64,000 nt of DNA from Pedobacter cryoconitis (GCA_019352875.1 JAAAFW010000006.1:774284-838283); one strand, 5' to 3'; counted from the first letter of the stretch, positions 26,440-35,406 are shown. The notes: a model not told the origin generated them from the sequence alone. Made by a program: numbers and translations.

Positions 26440-27150
26440 ATGATGAAAACCAAGCAGTCAAAAGTGCAAAAAAAAGTTGCCAAAAAAGCAGTTAAAAAAG
26501 ATTTAGAACAAAGTTTGACCCAGAAAATTCTTGAAGTTGTAATTCATCTGGGACATGACGCGGGTCAAATAGGTGCGAGTATTTCCAGAACGGCAAAGGA
26601 TGCCGCGGCTAAAATTGCGAGAAAGATCAAATCAGATCCGAAGGTTAAAAAAGTAAAGAAAGATCTTAAAAAAGCTAAGAAGGAAGTTAATAAGACTACG
26701 GCAAAGGCACTTAAAAAAACAAAGTCGGTAGCTGATAAAGTCTCTAAAGAAACCTATAAGGTAGCTAAAAAAGCTGCAGGTAAAACAAAGGCTACTGCGC
26801 GCAGTGTCGAAGTCCCTGTGATTGAATCAGAGGCTAAGGCTGCTGATCTTTTGAGTAAGCAGAAAGCTAAATTGAAGAAACAGGCAACAACGGCTAAAGA
26901 CAAAGTTACTGAAGCGGCTGGAGCTGTTAAACGGGCACCAGTTAAACCCACAGTCAAAGCGCCAGTTAAAGTGAAACAACCCGTTGCTAAGTCTGTATCG
27001 GCGACCGTAGCCAACGCATCGAAAAGTGCAGATTCAGCAAAAAAAAGTACTGTAGCTGTACAGAAAGCACCTGTACGTAAAGCCGCTGCAGCTGGAAAAA
27101 CGGCTTCTTCAAATACGGATAAAACAGAGTCATCCGATACCTCGGAATAG
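26440..27150 (+). CDS. Lys/Ala-rich histone H1-like protein
   Basis: A 236-residue protein of strongly biased composition. Lys, Ala, Thr and Val make up most of it, with KKAxKK-type repeats like eukaryotic histone H1 tails and the bacterial Hc1/AlgP/PhaF-like proteins. Only residues about 22-60 (LEQSLTQKILEVVIHLGHDAG...) look able to fold, as an amphipathic helix. The last 15 residues are Ser/Thr/Asp/Glu-rich and acidic. A role in DNA compaction or granule binding is inferred from composition only. A start one codon later (ATG 26443) is possible. Confidence 0.8.
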   Translation: MMKTKQSKVQKKVAKKAVKKDLEQSLTQKILEVVIHLGHDAGQIGASISRTAKDAAAKIARKIKSDPKVKKVKKDLKKAKKEVNKTTAKALKKTKSVADKVSKETYKVAKKAAGKTKATARSVEVPVIESEAKAADLLSKQKAKLKKQATTAKDKVTEAAGAVKRAPVKPTVKAPVKVKQPVAKSVSATVANASKSADSAKKSTVAVQKAPVRKAAAAGKTASSNTDKTESSDTSE

Positions 27151-27283
27151 TTAATAAAGCATTTCTGATTATCGCTTCACTACTTGATGCCGATACTCCA
27201 ATTTGATCATTGCTTACCTGTGAAGCTATATCTGATCAATTGGAAGGCAATTACTATAATTTGAATGCATTGTTCCGGAGCCG

Positions 27284-27321
27284 AGTGTTAAGTAATTGTT
27301 TGCTAATGATTACTTAACACT
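27284..27321. promoter_or_regulatory. 13-bp perfect inverted repeat upstream of ppk1
   Basis: AGTGTTAAGTAAT (27284-27296) and its exact complement (27309-27321) flank a 12-nt spacer. There is no T-run, so it is more like an operator or leader hairpin than a terminator. It sits 66 bp before the ppk1 ATG in a 236-bp gap with no gene. Confidence 0.6.
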
Positions 27322-27386
27322 GAATTAACAGTAAATCCGCAGATTTGATCTGATCCGGTTTTCCCAGGAAATATTGATGTTGACCC

Positions 27387-29444
27387 ATGACAAAGAAGAA
27401 GATCCCATTTTTAAACAGAGAAATCAGCTGGTTATATTTCAATGAACGGGTATTGCAGGAGGCCGCAGATGAAACTGTTCCGCTGATTGAGAGGATTAAA
27501 TTCCTGTCTATTTTTTCATCCAATCTAGAAGAATTTTATCGTGTAAGGGTTGCGACAATGTCCAGACTATCTGATCTGAACGACAAGGCAAAAGAGTTAT
27601 TAGGTTTCAATCCTAAGAAGGTCTTGAATGAGATCAAAAATATTGTTATCAAACAAGAACGTAAGTTCGAACAACTATTCCAGGCGACATTAATTAATGA
27701 GCTGGCTCAGAACAGAATCTTTATTCTGAATGATACGCAGTTAAACGTAGCCAGGGGCGCATTTGTCAAAGAACATTTCCGGGATAAAATTCTATCCAAC
27801 CTGGTGCCTATTATGATAGACCCAGAGAAGAGCTTTCCTGAACTTAAGGACCGTAATCTCTACTTCTTTGTACGTCTAAGAAAGACCAGCGGTAAAAAGA
27901 CAGAAAAATTCGCTTTAATCGAATTACCTAATGATCTGCCCAGATTCCTGGTTTTGCCCGAAACCAATGGACTTAAATTTATTATTCTTGCAGAAGACAT
28001 CATAAAATATTGTCTCGACGATATCTTTTATGTATTTACATATGACGAAATGGATGCTTATACGATTCAGCTCACGCGTGATGCCGAGTTGGATATTGAT
28101 AAGAATGTAAGTGAGAAATTTATTGATGAGCTGAAAGCCAGTCTTGATAAGAGAAAGAAAGGTAAACCCATGCGCCTTCTTTACGACACACAGATGCCTT
28201 TTGATATGCTGGGCATACTTATATCCAAGTTGAAAATCGAAGCCGAGAGTCTGATTCCTGGTAACCGGTACCACCGTTTTGGTGATTTTATCCGTTTCCC
28301 GAACGTAGGGGATAAAAGCCTAGAATACGCACCGCAGATACCTTTAAAGGTTGTGGGTTTGCACCGTACCCAAAGTATTTTTAATAAACTTAAAGAGCGT
28401 GATTACTTGATTAATCTACCTTATCAGTCTTACGATTATATTATTTTATTCTTGCGGGAGGCCGCTATCGACCCCCAGGTCACCGCTATAAATATTACAC
28501 TCTACCGCCTTGCTGAGAACTCAAGAGTTATTAATGCCTTAATCAATGCAGCGAAAAATGGTAAGAAGGTAAATTGTCTGGTAGAACTTAAAGCCCGGTT
28601 CGATGAGCAGGCTAATATTTACTGGACAAGTAAGCTGGAAGAGGAAGGAGTGCAGGTTAATTATGGTTTAACGGATTATAAAGTGCATTCTAAGATCTGT
28701 TTGGTTACCCGGATGGAAAAAGGCAGAGCTGTCTATTATGCTAACCTTGCTACAGGTAATTTCAATGAAAAAACAGCAAGACTCTATGGTGACCACAGTA
28801 TTTTCACTGCTAAAAAGGAAATTACAAGTGACCTGATTAAACTTTTTGCTGCACTGAATAAAAAGACGGTGGCTTCTGGATTTAAACATTTAATTGTTTC
28901 GCCAATCGAATCAAGAAGTAAATTCTACAAGTTGATTGACAGGGAAATACGCATAGCTAAATCGGGCAAATCTGCCTACCTTATTTTTAAAGTTAACAGT
29001 CTTGCCGACGAGGGAATTGTATCAAAATTATATGACGCCAGCAATGCAGGAGTTAAAATAAGGTTGATTGTAAGAGGAATCTGCTGTCTTGTACCTGGCG
29101 TTAAAGGTTTTAGTGAGAATATTACCGTAATCAGCATTGTAGACAAGTTTCTGGAACATGCACGTGTATTTATATTCGGCAACAACGGAAAAGAAGAAAT
29201 GTTTCTTTCCTCTGCTGATCTGATGAGTAGAAATTTTGAGCATAGGGTAGAAGTCGGTTTTCCTGTACTGGATAAAGAAGTCAGGCAGGAAATCAGAGAT
29301 ATTATTGAGTTTCAGTTGCAGGATAACGTTAAAGCCAGAGATATCAACCGGTTGAATACTAATAAGTATCATAAGAACCGGTTAACCACTAAAGTACGTG
29401 CACAAGTACAGACTTATAATTATTTAAAAAACAAACATCATTAA
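27387..29444 (+). CDS. ppk1: Polyphosphate kinase 1
   Basis: A 685-residue enzyme that reversibly makes polyphosphate from ATP, at the inner face of the membrane. The N-terminal four-helix part begins with PFLNREISWLYFNERVLQEA. Two phospholipase-D-like domains follow. The first carries VELKARFDEQANIYW and KVHSKICLV, where His434 is the expected autophosphorylated residue. The second contains IRLIVRGICCLVPGVKG and the HRVEVGFPV segment. The length is normal. It is followed after five bases by an exopolyphosphatase gene, so synthesis and breakdown enzymes are made from one transcript. Confidence 0.97.
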   Translation: MTKKKIPFLNREISWLYFNERVLQEAADETVPLIERIKFLSIFSSNLEEFYRVRVATMSRLSDLNDKAKELLGFNPKKVLNEIKNIVIKQERKFEQLFQATLINELAQNRIFILNDTQLNVARGAFVKEHFRDKILSNLVPIMIDPEKSFPELKDRNLYFFVRLRKTSGKKTEKFALIELPNDLPRFLVLPETNGLKFIILAEDIIKYCLDDIFYVFTYDEMDAYTIQLTRDAELDIDKNVSEKFIDELKASLDKRKKGKPMRLLYDTQMPFDMLGILISKLKIEAESLIPGNRYHRFGDFIRFPNVGDKSLEYAPQIPLKVVGLHRTQSIFNKLKERDYLINLPYQSYDYIILFLREAAIDPQVTAINITLYRLAENSRVINALINAAKNGKKVNCLVELKARFDEQANIYWTSKLEEEGVQVNYGLTDYKVHSKICLVTRMEKGRAVYYANLATGNFNEKTARLYGDHSIFTAKKEITSDLIKLFAALNKKTVASGFKHLIVSPIESRSKFYKLIDREIRIAKSGKSAYLIFKVNSLADEGIVSKLYDASNAGVKIRLIVRGICCLVPGVKGFSENITVISIVDKFLEHARVFIFGNNGKEEMFLSSADLMSRNFEHRVEVGFPVLDKEVRQEIRDIIEFQLQDNVKARDINRLNTNKYHKNRLTTKVRAQVQTYNYLKNKHH

Positions 29445-29449
29445 AATAT

Positions 29450-30337
29450 ATGCTCAGATACGCCGCGATTGATGTGGGGTCAAATGCAGTTAGACTGCTC
29501 ATCGCTGACATCACGCAAAATGAAAATGGGTACTCCTTTAAAAAGAATACTTTAGTCCGGGTCCCGCTTCGTCTTGGTGATGATGCTTTTCTCGAGCAAA
29601 AGATTTCGAAGAAAAAATCAGGGGACCTGGTTAAAACAATGATTGCCTTTAAGAACCTGATGGATGTATATCAGGTATCGGCATATCTGGCATGTGCGAC
29701 ATCCTCTATGAGGGAGGCTGGTAATGGGGCGGAAATTATAGAGATCATCCGGGAGAAGGCCGATTTAGACCTGGAAATCATAGAAGGCCAGCGTGAAGCA
29801 AACATTATCTATGCGAATCACATTGAAGATAGTCTGGATATCCGAAAAAACTATCTATATATAGATGTTGGTGGTGGTAGCACGGAATTGTCAGTATTTG
29901 TTAACAAGATTCCAGTAGCGTCCAAATCTTTTAATATCGGGACTATCCGGATACTGGATAATCAAGATAAAGAAGAAACCTGGGAAGAAATGAAAGCATG
30001 GCTTAAGGAGCATACCCGGGATTATAAAAATCTCGCAGGTATTGGTACAGGTGGAAATATCAATAAGATCTACCGCATGGCGAATGAAAAAGATGGTGTC
30101 CCTTTGAGTTTTTTAAAGCTAAAATCTATTTATAATCAGCTGAATATTCTCTCTTTGAAAGAGAGAATTCAGATCTATGGACTGAATCCTGACCGGGCCG
30201 ACGTTATTATCCCCGCCAGTGAGATCTTTATTACGATTATGAAGTGGACAGGGATCAAGCAGATTTATGTACCCAGGGTAGGTATGGTAGATGGTATAAT
30301 TAATTTACTTATTGCAGAGAATCTGGAGCAGCAATAA
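29450..30337 (+). CDS. ppx: Exopolyphosphatase / GppA-type phosphatase, short form
   Basis: A 295-residue member of the ASKHA superfamily that hydrolyses polyphosphate ends or pppGpp. The phosphate motifs are AAIDVGSNAVRLLIADI (about residues 5-21) and YIDVGGGSTELSVF (about 138-151). The GTGGNINKIYRM segment follows later. Only the two-domain core is present; the C-terminal domains of the 500-residue E. coli Ppx are absent, which is usual for this phylum. The five-base spacing after ppk1 argues for a polyphosphate role. Confidence 0.93.
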   Translation: MLRYAAIDVGSNAVRLLIADITQNENGYSFKKNTLVRVPLRLGDDAFLEQKISKKKSGDLVKTMIAFKNLMDVYQVSAYLACATSSMREAGNGAEIIEIIREKADLDLEIIEGQREANIIYANHIEDSLDIRKNYLYIDVGGGSTELSVFVNKIPVASKSFNIGTIRILDNQDKEETWEEMKAWLKEHTRDYKNLAGIGTGGNINKIYRMANEKDGVPLSFLKLKSIYNQLNILSLKERIQIYGLNPDRADVIIPASEIFITIMKWTGIKQIYVPRVGMVDGIINLLIAENLEQQ

Positions 30338-30370
30338 ATAACTGGTACAGAATGAGCGAAAGTCTATAAC

Positions 30371-30423
30371 TAATAAAAGAAGGGGGGGGTAAATATTATA
30401 TTTACCCCCCCCTTCTTTTATTA
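30371..30423. terminator. 25-bp perfect inverted repeat between ppx and the hotdog gene
   Basis: The arms 30371-30395 and 30399-30423 are exactly complementary with a 3-nt loop. Each contains a run of eight G or C, flanked by AAGA/TCTT and TAAATA sequences. It lies between two convergent genes and ends 5 bases before the hotdog stop, with T-rich ends on both strands. Bidirectional termination is the likely role. Confidence 0.85.
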
Positions 30424-30428
30424 AAATA

Positions 30429-30875
30429 CTAGTCCTGCATCTTAGCGGTGACCATTCCGGATATATTTCCTTTAGAAACTATTTCTCCAGCCTCGTTTTT
30501 CATCACCACATTACAATTTAGTTTCTTAAACCGGAAATATACCTTTTCGGCAGTAACCGTTACTTTTTCACCTGGAAAAACCGGTTTCATGAAATCCATT
30601 GCAGTTGATGTGAGCATAACATGTGCCTTCATCTCTGTATTCTGCTGACCATATAGATAAATGCCCAGGCAGACTAATCCTATTTGTGCCATAGTCTCTG
30701 TTAAGATTACTCCAGGAGTAACAGGGGCATCTTTAAAGTGGCCCTTATAAAAATCAAGGTCTTTTGAATAAGTATATGTTCCAGTTGAACCGTTCTCATC
30801 AATATGGAGCAACTCGTCTACAAATAAAAATGGTTTGCTATACGGTAATTTACCGAGAATGTCTTGTGTTGTCAT
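30429..30875 (-). CDS. FabZ-like 3-hydroxyacyl-ACP dehydratase (hotdog fold)
   Basis: About 148 residues from ATG 30875. The hotdog helix GHFKDAPVTPGVILTETMAQ places the catalytic His46 and Glu60, as in FabZ (GHFP..P..PGV...E.MAQ). It dehydrates 3-hydroxyacyl chains on a carrier protein. It may belong to core fatty acid synthesis or to a pigment/aryl-polyene type pathway; no other such gene is next to it, so this is open. A TTG frame start at 30905 would lie inside the pgl terminator and is rejected. The start codon is only 11 bases after that terminator's T-run. Confidence 0.85.
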   Translation of the reverse strand: MTTQDILGKLPYSKPFLFVDELLHIDENGSTGTYTYSKDLDFYKGHFKDAPVTPGVILTETMAQIGLVCLGIYLYGQQNTEMKAHVMLTSTAMDFMKPVFPGEKVTVTAEKVYFRFKKLNCNVVMKNEAGEIVSKGNISGMVTAKMQD

Positions 30876-30886
30876 GTGGTTAGATT

Positions 30887-30921
30887 TAAAAAAAGCCCCG
30901 CACAAGTGAATCTGCGGGGCT
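30887..30921 (-). terminator. Intrinsic terminator after pgl, just before the hotdog ATG
   Basis: Reading the minus strand, AGCCCCGCA pairs with TGCGGGGCT around a 10-nt loop and is followed by seven T. It ends the glucokinase-gnd-zwf-pgl transcript, 11 bases before the next ATG. Confidence 0.88.
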
Positions 30922-30940
30922 GTAATGCTATCAGTTATAA

Positions 30941-31666
30941 TTAGCTGTCCAATAAAGATGCTGCTTCATCATCAAGGAACCAGGTTAATTTCCCATCAAT
31001 AGGAGCAATTAACTGTGAAGGGTATAACTCAGGGTTCTTATCCGTGTCTTTAATGACGTGTTTAAGTGCTTCAGCTTTAGTTTCTCCAAATACAAGGAAG
31101 GCAATGTTTTTAGCCTTATTAATTAAAGGCGCAGTAAATGTGATTCTATAAGTTGATAGTTTCTCAACATATACGGCTTCCACGCCAACTTCTTTGCTTT
31201 TTAAAGCTGTTGTTCCAGGGAAAAGCGAGGCTGTATGCGCGTCATCACCCATACCAAGAAGTATAAGGTCAAAGCTTAAATCCGAACCATTAAAATGGTC
31301 TGAGATGGCTTTATAATAGTCCGCGGCTGCCTCTTCCGGCTCCAGCGTTGTATCAACAAAGAAGATATGGTCTGCAGGTATATTTAATGGATCCAACAGA
31401 GTCTTTCTGGCCATTAATCCGTTGTAACTCTCATGTCCGGGTGGCACATTACGTTCATCACCAATAAAGAAATAGACTTTAGTCCAGTCAATAGTATCAC
31501 GGTAAGTAGTAGAAAGTAAATGATACAAATCTTTTGGTGAATTTCCACCGGTTAATACAAAATTGAAACAGTCCTGCTGTTCCAAGGCAGTTTTGGCAGT
31601 CGCAATGACGTACTCTGCAAGATCATGTATTAACTCACTTTTGGCTTTATAAATCAGTAAACTCAT
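30941..31666 (-). CDS. pgl: 6-phosphogluconolactonase
   Basis: A 241-residue enzyme of the DevB/SOL type that hydrolyses 6-phosphogluconolactone to 6-phosphogluconate. Seen motifs are FVLTGGNSPKDLYHLL, VYFFIGDERNVPPGHESYNGLMA and ILLGMGDDAHTASLFPGT, all in the order of the NagB/Pgl fold. Its ATG overlaps the zwf stop (TAATG), so translation is coupled. It is the last gene of the oxidative pentose phosphate operon. Confidence 0.96.
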   Translation of the reverse strand: MSLLIYKAKSELIHDLAEYVIATAKTALEQQDCFNFVLTGGNSPKDLYHLLSTTYRDTIDWTKVYFFIGDERNVPPGHESYNGLMARKTLLDPLNIPADHIFFVDTTLEPEEAAADYYKAISDHFNGSDLSFDLILLGMGDDAHTASLFPGTTALKSKEVGVEAVYVEKLSTYRITFTAPLINKAKNIAFLVFGETKAEALKHVIKDTDKNPELYPSQLIAPIDGKLTWFLDDEAASLLDS

Positions 31667-33180
31667 TAATCTTTATTTTTTAAGGGTAAGGTAAACCAAT
31701 GGAACCCATCTCTGGCAATCAGTGCTTCGGCATCCTCAGGACCCCATGAATCTGCAGGGTAGTTCGGGAAGCTCAGGGAAGTTTTACTTTCCCACGCATT
31801 GATTACAGGCATTAATAATTCCCATGCACTTTCAACCTGGTCAGCACGCATGAACTGTGTCTGATCAGCAATCATTACATCAAGTAACAAAGTTTCATAT
31901 GCTTCAGGAGCCTGAGACTCATAAGTGCCTTTATAATCGAAAACCATATCCACAGGGTTAAGCACCATATCTAATCCAGGTCTTTTTGCCTGAACCTGAA
32001 GACGGATACTCATTTCCGGCTGAATACTTATGATCAACCTGTTTTGTTGCCAGTGCTCAGTTACACCTGCGGGGAAGATCTGATGAGGCACATCTTTAAA
32101 CTGTATTGTAATCAATGAAGAAGTTTGGAAAAGACGTTTACCGGTACGTACATAAAACGGAATTCCCTGCCAGCGCCAGTTATCCACGAAGAATTTTGCA
32201 GCTGCAAAAGTTTCTGTGTTTGAGTGGTCATCAACATCTTTCTCTGAACGGTAACCCGGAACTTCTTTACCTTCAACCCATCCTTTAGAATACTGGCCCC
32301 TTACGGTGCTCATTCTGATATCTTCGGGACCAAAAGGGCGCATAGCTTTCAGCACGTCAACCTTTTTGTTTCTGATTTCATCCGCATCAAAATTGATGGG
32401 CGTCTCCATACCGATTAGACAAAGCAATTGCAGAATGTGATTTTGAATCATATCACGTAATGCACCCGCACCGTCATAATAACCGCCACGATCACCAACC
32501 CCTAATTGCTCAGTTACAGAGATCTGAACATGATCAATGTATGTCCTGTTCCATAGTGGCTCCAGGAACGAGTTCGCAAAACGGAATGCCATAATATTTT
32601 GAACTGTTTCTTTACCCAGATAATGATCAATTCTATAAATCTGCTTCTCTGTGAAAATACCAGTCAATAATTTATTCAGTTCTTTAGCAGAATCCAAATC
32701 GTGCCCGAAAGGCTTTTCAATTACAATACGGCAGTTGTCTTCGTTACCAGCAAGGTCGTATTTAGCCAGACATTCCGCGATAAGAGGGAACAGGTTAGGC
32801 GCTACTGCCAGATAATAAATCACCTGGGTTTTAGGCCCGTATTCCTTTTTAATCTTTTCAATGTTGGTTTTTAGTACCTGAAATGTCTCAGGAGCAGATA
32901 CGTCTACAGAATTGTAATAAACATTCTGTGCAAATTCATCCCATTTAGCCTGTTTAACTTTACCTGCTCTGGAAAATTGATTAACACCATCCATAATGGT
33001 ATTACGGAATTGCTCATCAGTCAGCTTCTTTCTTGCAGTACCGATAATTGCATAATCCTTCGGCATAAAACCATCGGCATATAAATTATAGATAGCAGGC
33101 GCAAGTTTGCGCATATTCAGATCACCAGTGCCACCGAAAATGACAAAGATGGTTGGATTGAGGCATTTACTAGTTTTCAT
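31666..33180 (-). CDS. zwf: Glucose-6-phosphate 1-dehydrogenase
   Basis: A 504-residue NAD(P)-dependent enzyme that oxidises glucose-6-phosphate. The nucleotide motif is FGGTGDLNMRKLAPAIY near the N-terminus; the substrate site is RIDHYLGKETVQNIMAFRFAN, where RIDHYLGKE is the family signature. The length is normal. It lies 19 bp after gnd and overlaps pgl by one base in a glucokinase-gnd-zwf-pgl operon. Having gnd before zwf means gene order does not follow the reaction order. Confidence 0.98.
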   Translation of the reverse strand: MKTSKCLNPTIFVIFGGTGDLNMRKLAPAIYNLYADGFMPKDYAIIGTARKKLTDEQFRNTIMDGVNQFSRAGKVKQAKWDEFAQNVYYNSVDVSAPETFQVLKTNIEKIKKEYGPKTQVIYYLAVAPNLFPLIAECLAKYDLAGNEDNCRIVIEKPFGHDLDSAKELNKLLTGIFTEKQIYRIDHYLGKETVQNIMAFRFANSFLEPLWNRTYIDHVQISVTEQLGVGDRGGYYDGAGALRDMIQNHILQLLCLIGMETPINFDADEIRNKKVDVLKAMRPFGPEDIRMSTVRGQYSKGWVEGKEVPGYRSEKDVDDHSNTETFAAAKFFVDNWRWQGIPFYVRTGKRLFQTSSLITIQFKDVPHQIFPAGVTEHWQQNRLIISIQPEMSIRLQVQAKRPGLDMVLNPVDMVFDYKGTYESQAPEAYETLLLDVMIADQTQFMRADQVESAWELLMPVINAWESKTSLSFPNYPADSWGPEDAEALIARDGFHWFTLPLKNKD

Positions 33181-33199
33181 TAGAATAATCTTTTATAGG

Positions 33200-34615
33200 T
33201 TAAGACAAAACAGGATTCCAGATTGCATGGAATGTACCTTCTTCGTCTGTACGTTCAAATTGGTGTGCACCGAAGAAATCTCTTTGTGCCTGTATAAGGT
33301 TTGATGGCATTCTAGCGGTACGCAGGCTGTCAAAATAAGCCAGGGCAGAAGAATAGGCAGGAGTCGCCAGTCCGGTTTGTACGGTATGACTTACCACAGA
33401 CCGCATTCCTGGTAGAATTTCCTGCATTTTAGCTGCTACATTAGCATCAGCATATAGATGTTCCAGATCAGGCTGGGTGCTGTATGCCTGATAAATATCT
33501 TCGAGTAATTCTGCACGGATTATACATCCACCACGCCAGATCTTTGCAATTTCATGCAGGTTAAGATCGTATTCGTAAGTTGCTGATGCCTGCCATAATA
33601 AATGCAGTCCCTGTGCGTAAGAAGTAATGACTGAGAAATATAAAGCCTGTTCAAGCTCTATGATGAATTGTTCTTTGTTCTCAGCTGTAGGTTTTGGTTC
33701 AGGATAAATTTCAGCTAACTGAACCCTTAATTTTTTAAACTTCGATAAATCACGTGTACTTACCGCTTCATTGATCGTAGGAATTGGTAACTGCAGGTCC
33801 ATTGAAACCTGTGAAGTCCATTTTCCGGTACCTTTAGACTTAGCCTCATCCTTAATATAATCCAGCAGGAAACCGCCGGTTTTTGGATCTTTAACTTTGA
33901 AGATGTCACGGGTAACTTCCAGAAGGAACGATTGCAAACGGCCATTATTCCACTCTTCGAATATGCTGTAGATTTCTTCATTTGAATAATCCAGTGCATT
34001 TTTAAGAATGTCATAGGTTTCAGCAAGTAACTGCATCATAGCGTATTCGATCCCATTGTGTACCATTTTTACGAAGTGTCCGGAAGCTCCGGGGCCGATG
34101 TAGGTAACACAAGGATCGCCGTTTACTTTTGCAGAAACAGCTTCCAGAATTTCTTTCATTTCGCCATAAGCTGTTTTATCACCACCAGGCATAATACTTG
34201 GACCGAATCTCGCACCTTCTTCACCACCTGAAATACCCATTCCGAAGAAATGCAGGCCTTTGTCAGAAAGCTCTAAAGCTCTTCTGCTGGTATCAGTAAA
34301 ATGAGAGTTTCCGCTGTCGATAATAATGTCTCCCTTAGTCAGTAAAGGAGTAAGTTCTTGTATAACACTGTCTACAATAGGACCAGCAGGGACAAGAAGC
34401 ATAATTCTTCTTGGCAACTCCAGGCTCTGCACGAAATCTTCCAGAGAAGCAAAAGCTTCCAGGTTATGTTTTGCTCCGTCTTCACGAAGCTTGGTAATCA
34501 TTTTTGCGTCCTTGTCGTAGCCGGTAACCGCAAAGCCGTTGTCGGCCATATTTAATAAAAGGTTGCGACCCATAGTACCGAGGCCGATCATCCCTAATGT
34601 ATATTTACTTTCCAT
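33200..34615 (-). CDS. gnd: 6-phosphogluconate dehydrogenase, decarboxylating
   Basis: About 471 residues from ATG 34615 (MESKYTLGMIGLGTMGRNLLL). It converts 6-phosphogluconate to ribulose-5-phosphate, CO2 and NADPH. The coenzyme motif is GLGTMG, the substrate helix is GISGGEEGARFGPSIMPGG, and GPGASGHFVKMVHNGIEY holds the catalytic Lys and substrate contacts. A longer frame upstream is not needed. The start overlaps the 3' end of the glucokinase-like gene by 11 bp, which supports a single transcript. Confidence 0.97.
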   Translation of the reverse strand: MESKYTLGMIGLGTMGRNLLLNMADNGFAVTGYDKDAKMITKLREDGAKHNLEAFASLEDFVQSLELPRRIMLLVPAGPIVDSVIQELTPLLTKGDIIIDSGNSHFTDTSRRALELSDKGLHFFGMGISGGEEGARFGPSIMPGGDKTAYGEMKEILEAVSAKVNGDPCVTYIGPGASGHFVKMVHNGIEYAMMQLLAETYDILKNALDYSNEEIYSIFEEWNNGRLQSFLLEVTRDIFKVKDPKTGGFLLDYIKDEAKSKGTGKWTSQVSMDLQLPIPTINEAVSTRDLSKFKKLRVQLAEIYPEPKPTAENKEQFIIELEQALYFSVITSYAQGLHLLWQASATYEYDLNLHEIAKIWRGGCIIRAELLEDIYQAYSTQPDLEHLYADANVAAKMQEILPGMRSVVSHTVQTGLATPAYSSALAYFDSLRTARMPSNLIQAQRDFFGAHQFERTDEEGTFHAIWNPVLS

Positions 34616-35381
34616 TTTGTGTGTGTGATTTAGGATAAGTGGTAAAGATGTGGTATTTCTCAGTGGCATCCCATAATTTGGCGCCACCTTTGATACCGTC
34701 CCTGTTTGAGACAACATGTATATTTGAATCCAGCTCAAAGTTTATGTGTTTGGCGTTTCCGCCGCCCAGATAAAGCTCATCATAATTGAAAACCGTTTTA
34801 TAGATTCCGATTATCCGCTGAAGTCTTTCATTCCATTTCTTTTCGCCTTCTTTAACAAAAGCTCTGTCACCGATATAATCGTCGTAATCTTTGTTTTTTG
34901 AAACTGGGAGATGGGCGAGCTCCAGATGTGGCAGCAACTCACCGTCGTACGTAAGAGAAGTGCCGAAACCAGTTCCTAATGTCAGGACGATTTCAAAACC
35001 TTTTCCCTTTACTATGCCCAGTGCCTGCTGATCAGCATCGTTAATCAGGCGTACCGGCTTGTCAAAAAGATCGCTGATCGCCTGTGCAAGAGGATAATCT
35101 GGCCATTTACTTTTAGCAAGATTGACACCCGTTTTTACGACTCCACATTTGACATATCCTGGAAAACCGATAGCAATTTTACTAAAAGGCGTAAGATCTG
35201 CAACAAGTTCAGAAATTACGTCTATCAAAGCTTCCGGAGTAGCATTTTTTGGAGTAGGCAGTTTTGTATATTCGGAGAACAATTCGCCATCTTTTGTCAG
35301 TATGCAAGCTTTAACGCTCGTTCCGCCGATATCAAGAGATAAGATATTTGTATTGCCTTGTTCTTTTGTTGTGTTGGACAT
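34605..35381 (-). CDS. ROK-family glucokinase, polyphosphate-glucokinase-like
   Basis: A 258-residue sugar kinase. The phosphate-1 motif is LDIGGTSVKACIL (16-28), the catalytic base is probably Asp115 in INDAD, and phosphate-2 is LGTGFGTSL (135-143). Glu154 and His157 in LELAHLP contact glucose. The zinc CxCGxxGCxE motif of classical ROK kinases is absent, and the ELxHL...DDYIGDRA...W region resembles actinobacterial polyphosphate glucokinases (PPGK). It leads gnd-zwf-pgl, so it probably feeds glucose-6-phosphate to the pathway. Whether the donor is ATP or polyphosphate is open; ppk1-ppx lie 5 kb away. Confidence 0.87.
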   Translation of the reverse strand: MSNTTKEQGNTNILSLDIGGTSVKACILTKDGELFSEYTKLPTPKNATPEALIDVISELVADLTPFSKIAIGFPGYVKCGVVKTGVNLAKSKWPDYPLAQAISDLFDKPVRLINDADQQALGIVKGKGFEIVLTLGTGFGTSLTYDGELLPHLELAHLPVSKNKDYDDYIGDRAFVKEGEKKWNERLQRIIGIYKTVFNYDELYLGGGNAKHINFELDSNIHVVSNRDGIKGGAKLWDATEKYHIFTTYPKSHTQNGK

Positions 35382-35406
35382 ATAGCATGTTTAAAGAGGA
35401 TTGCTC

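Noticed and set aside
26754..27014. Minus-strand open frame inside the H1-like gene
   Set aside because: Low-complexity Lys/Ala codons on the plus strand produce stop-free Leu/Ala/Thr frames on the other; no start context or family.
27311..27329. Sequence resembling the TetR operator before ppk1
   Set aside because: TTAACACT is followed by GAATTAA, not GTTAA, so the inverted repeat is incomplete. The similarity comes from the separate 13-bp palindrome.
30875..30905. TTG start at 30905 for the hotdog dehydratase
   Set aside because: It would put the start inside the pgl terminator and adds residues (CGAFFKSNH) not typical of the family. ATG 30875 fits the FabZ N-terminus.
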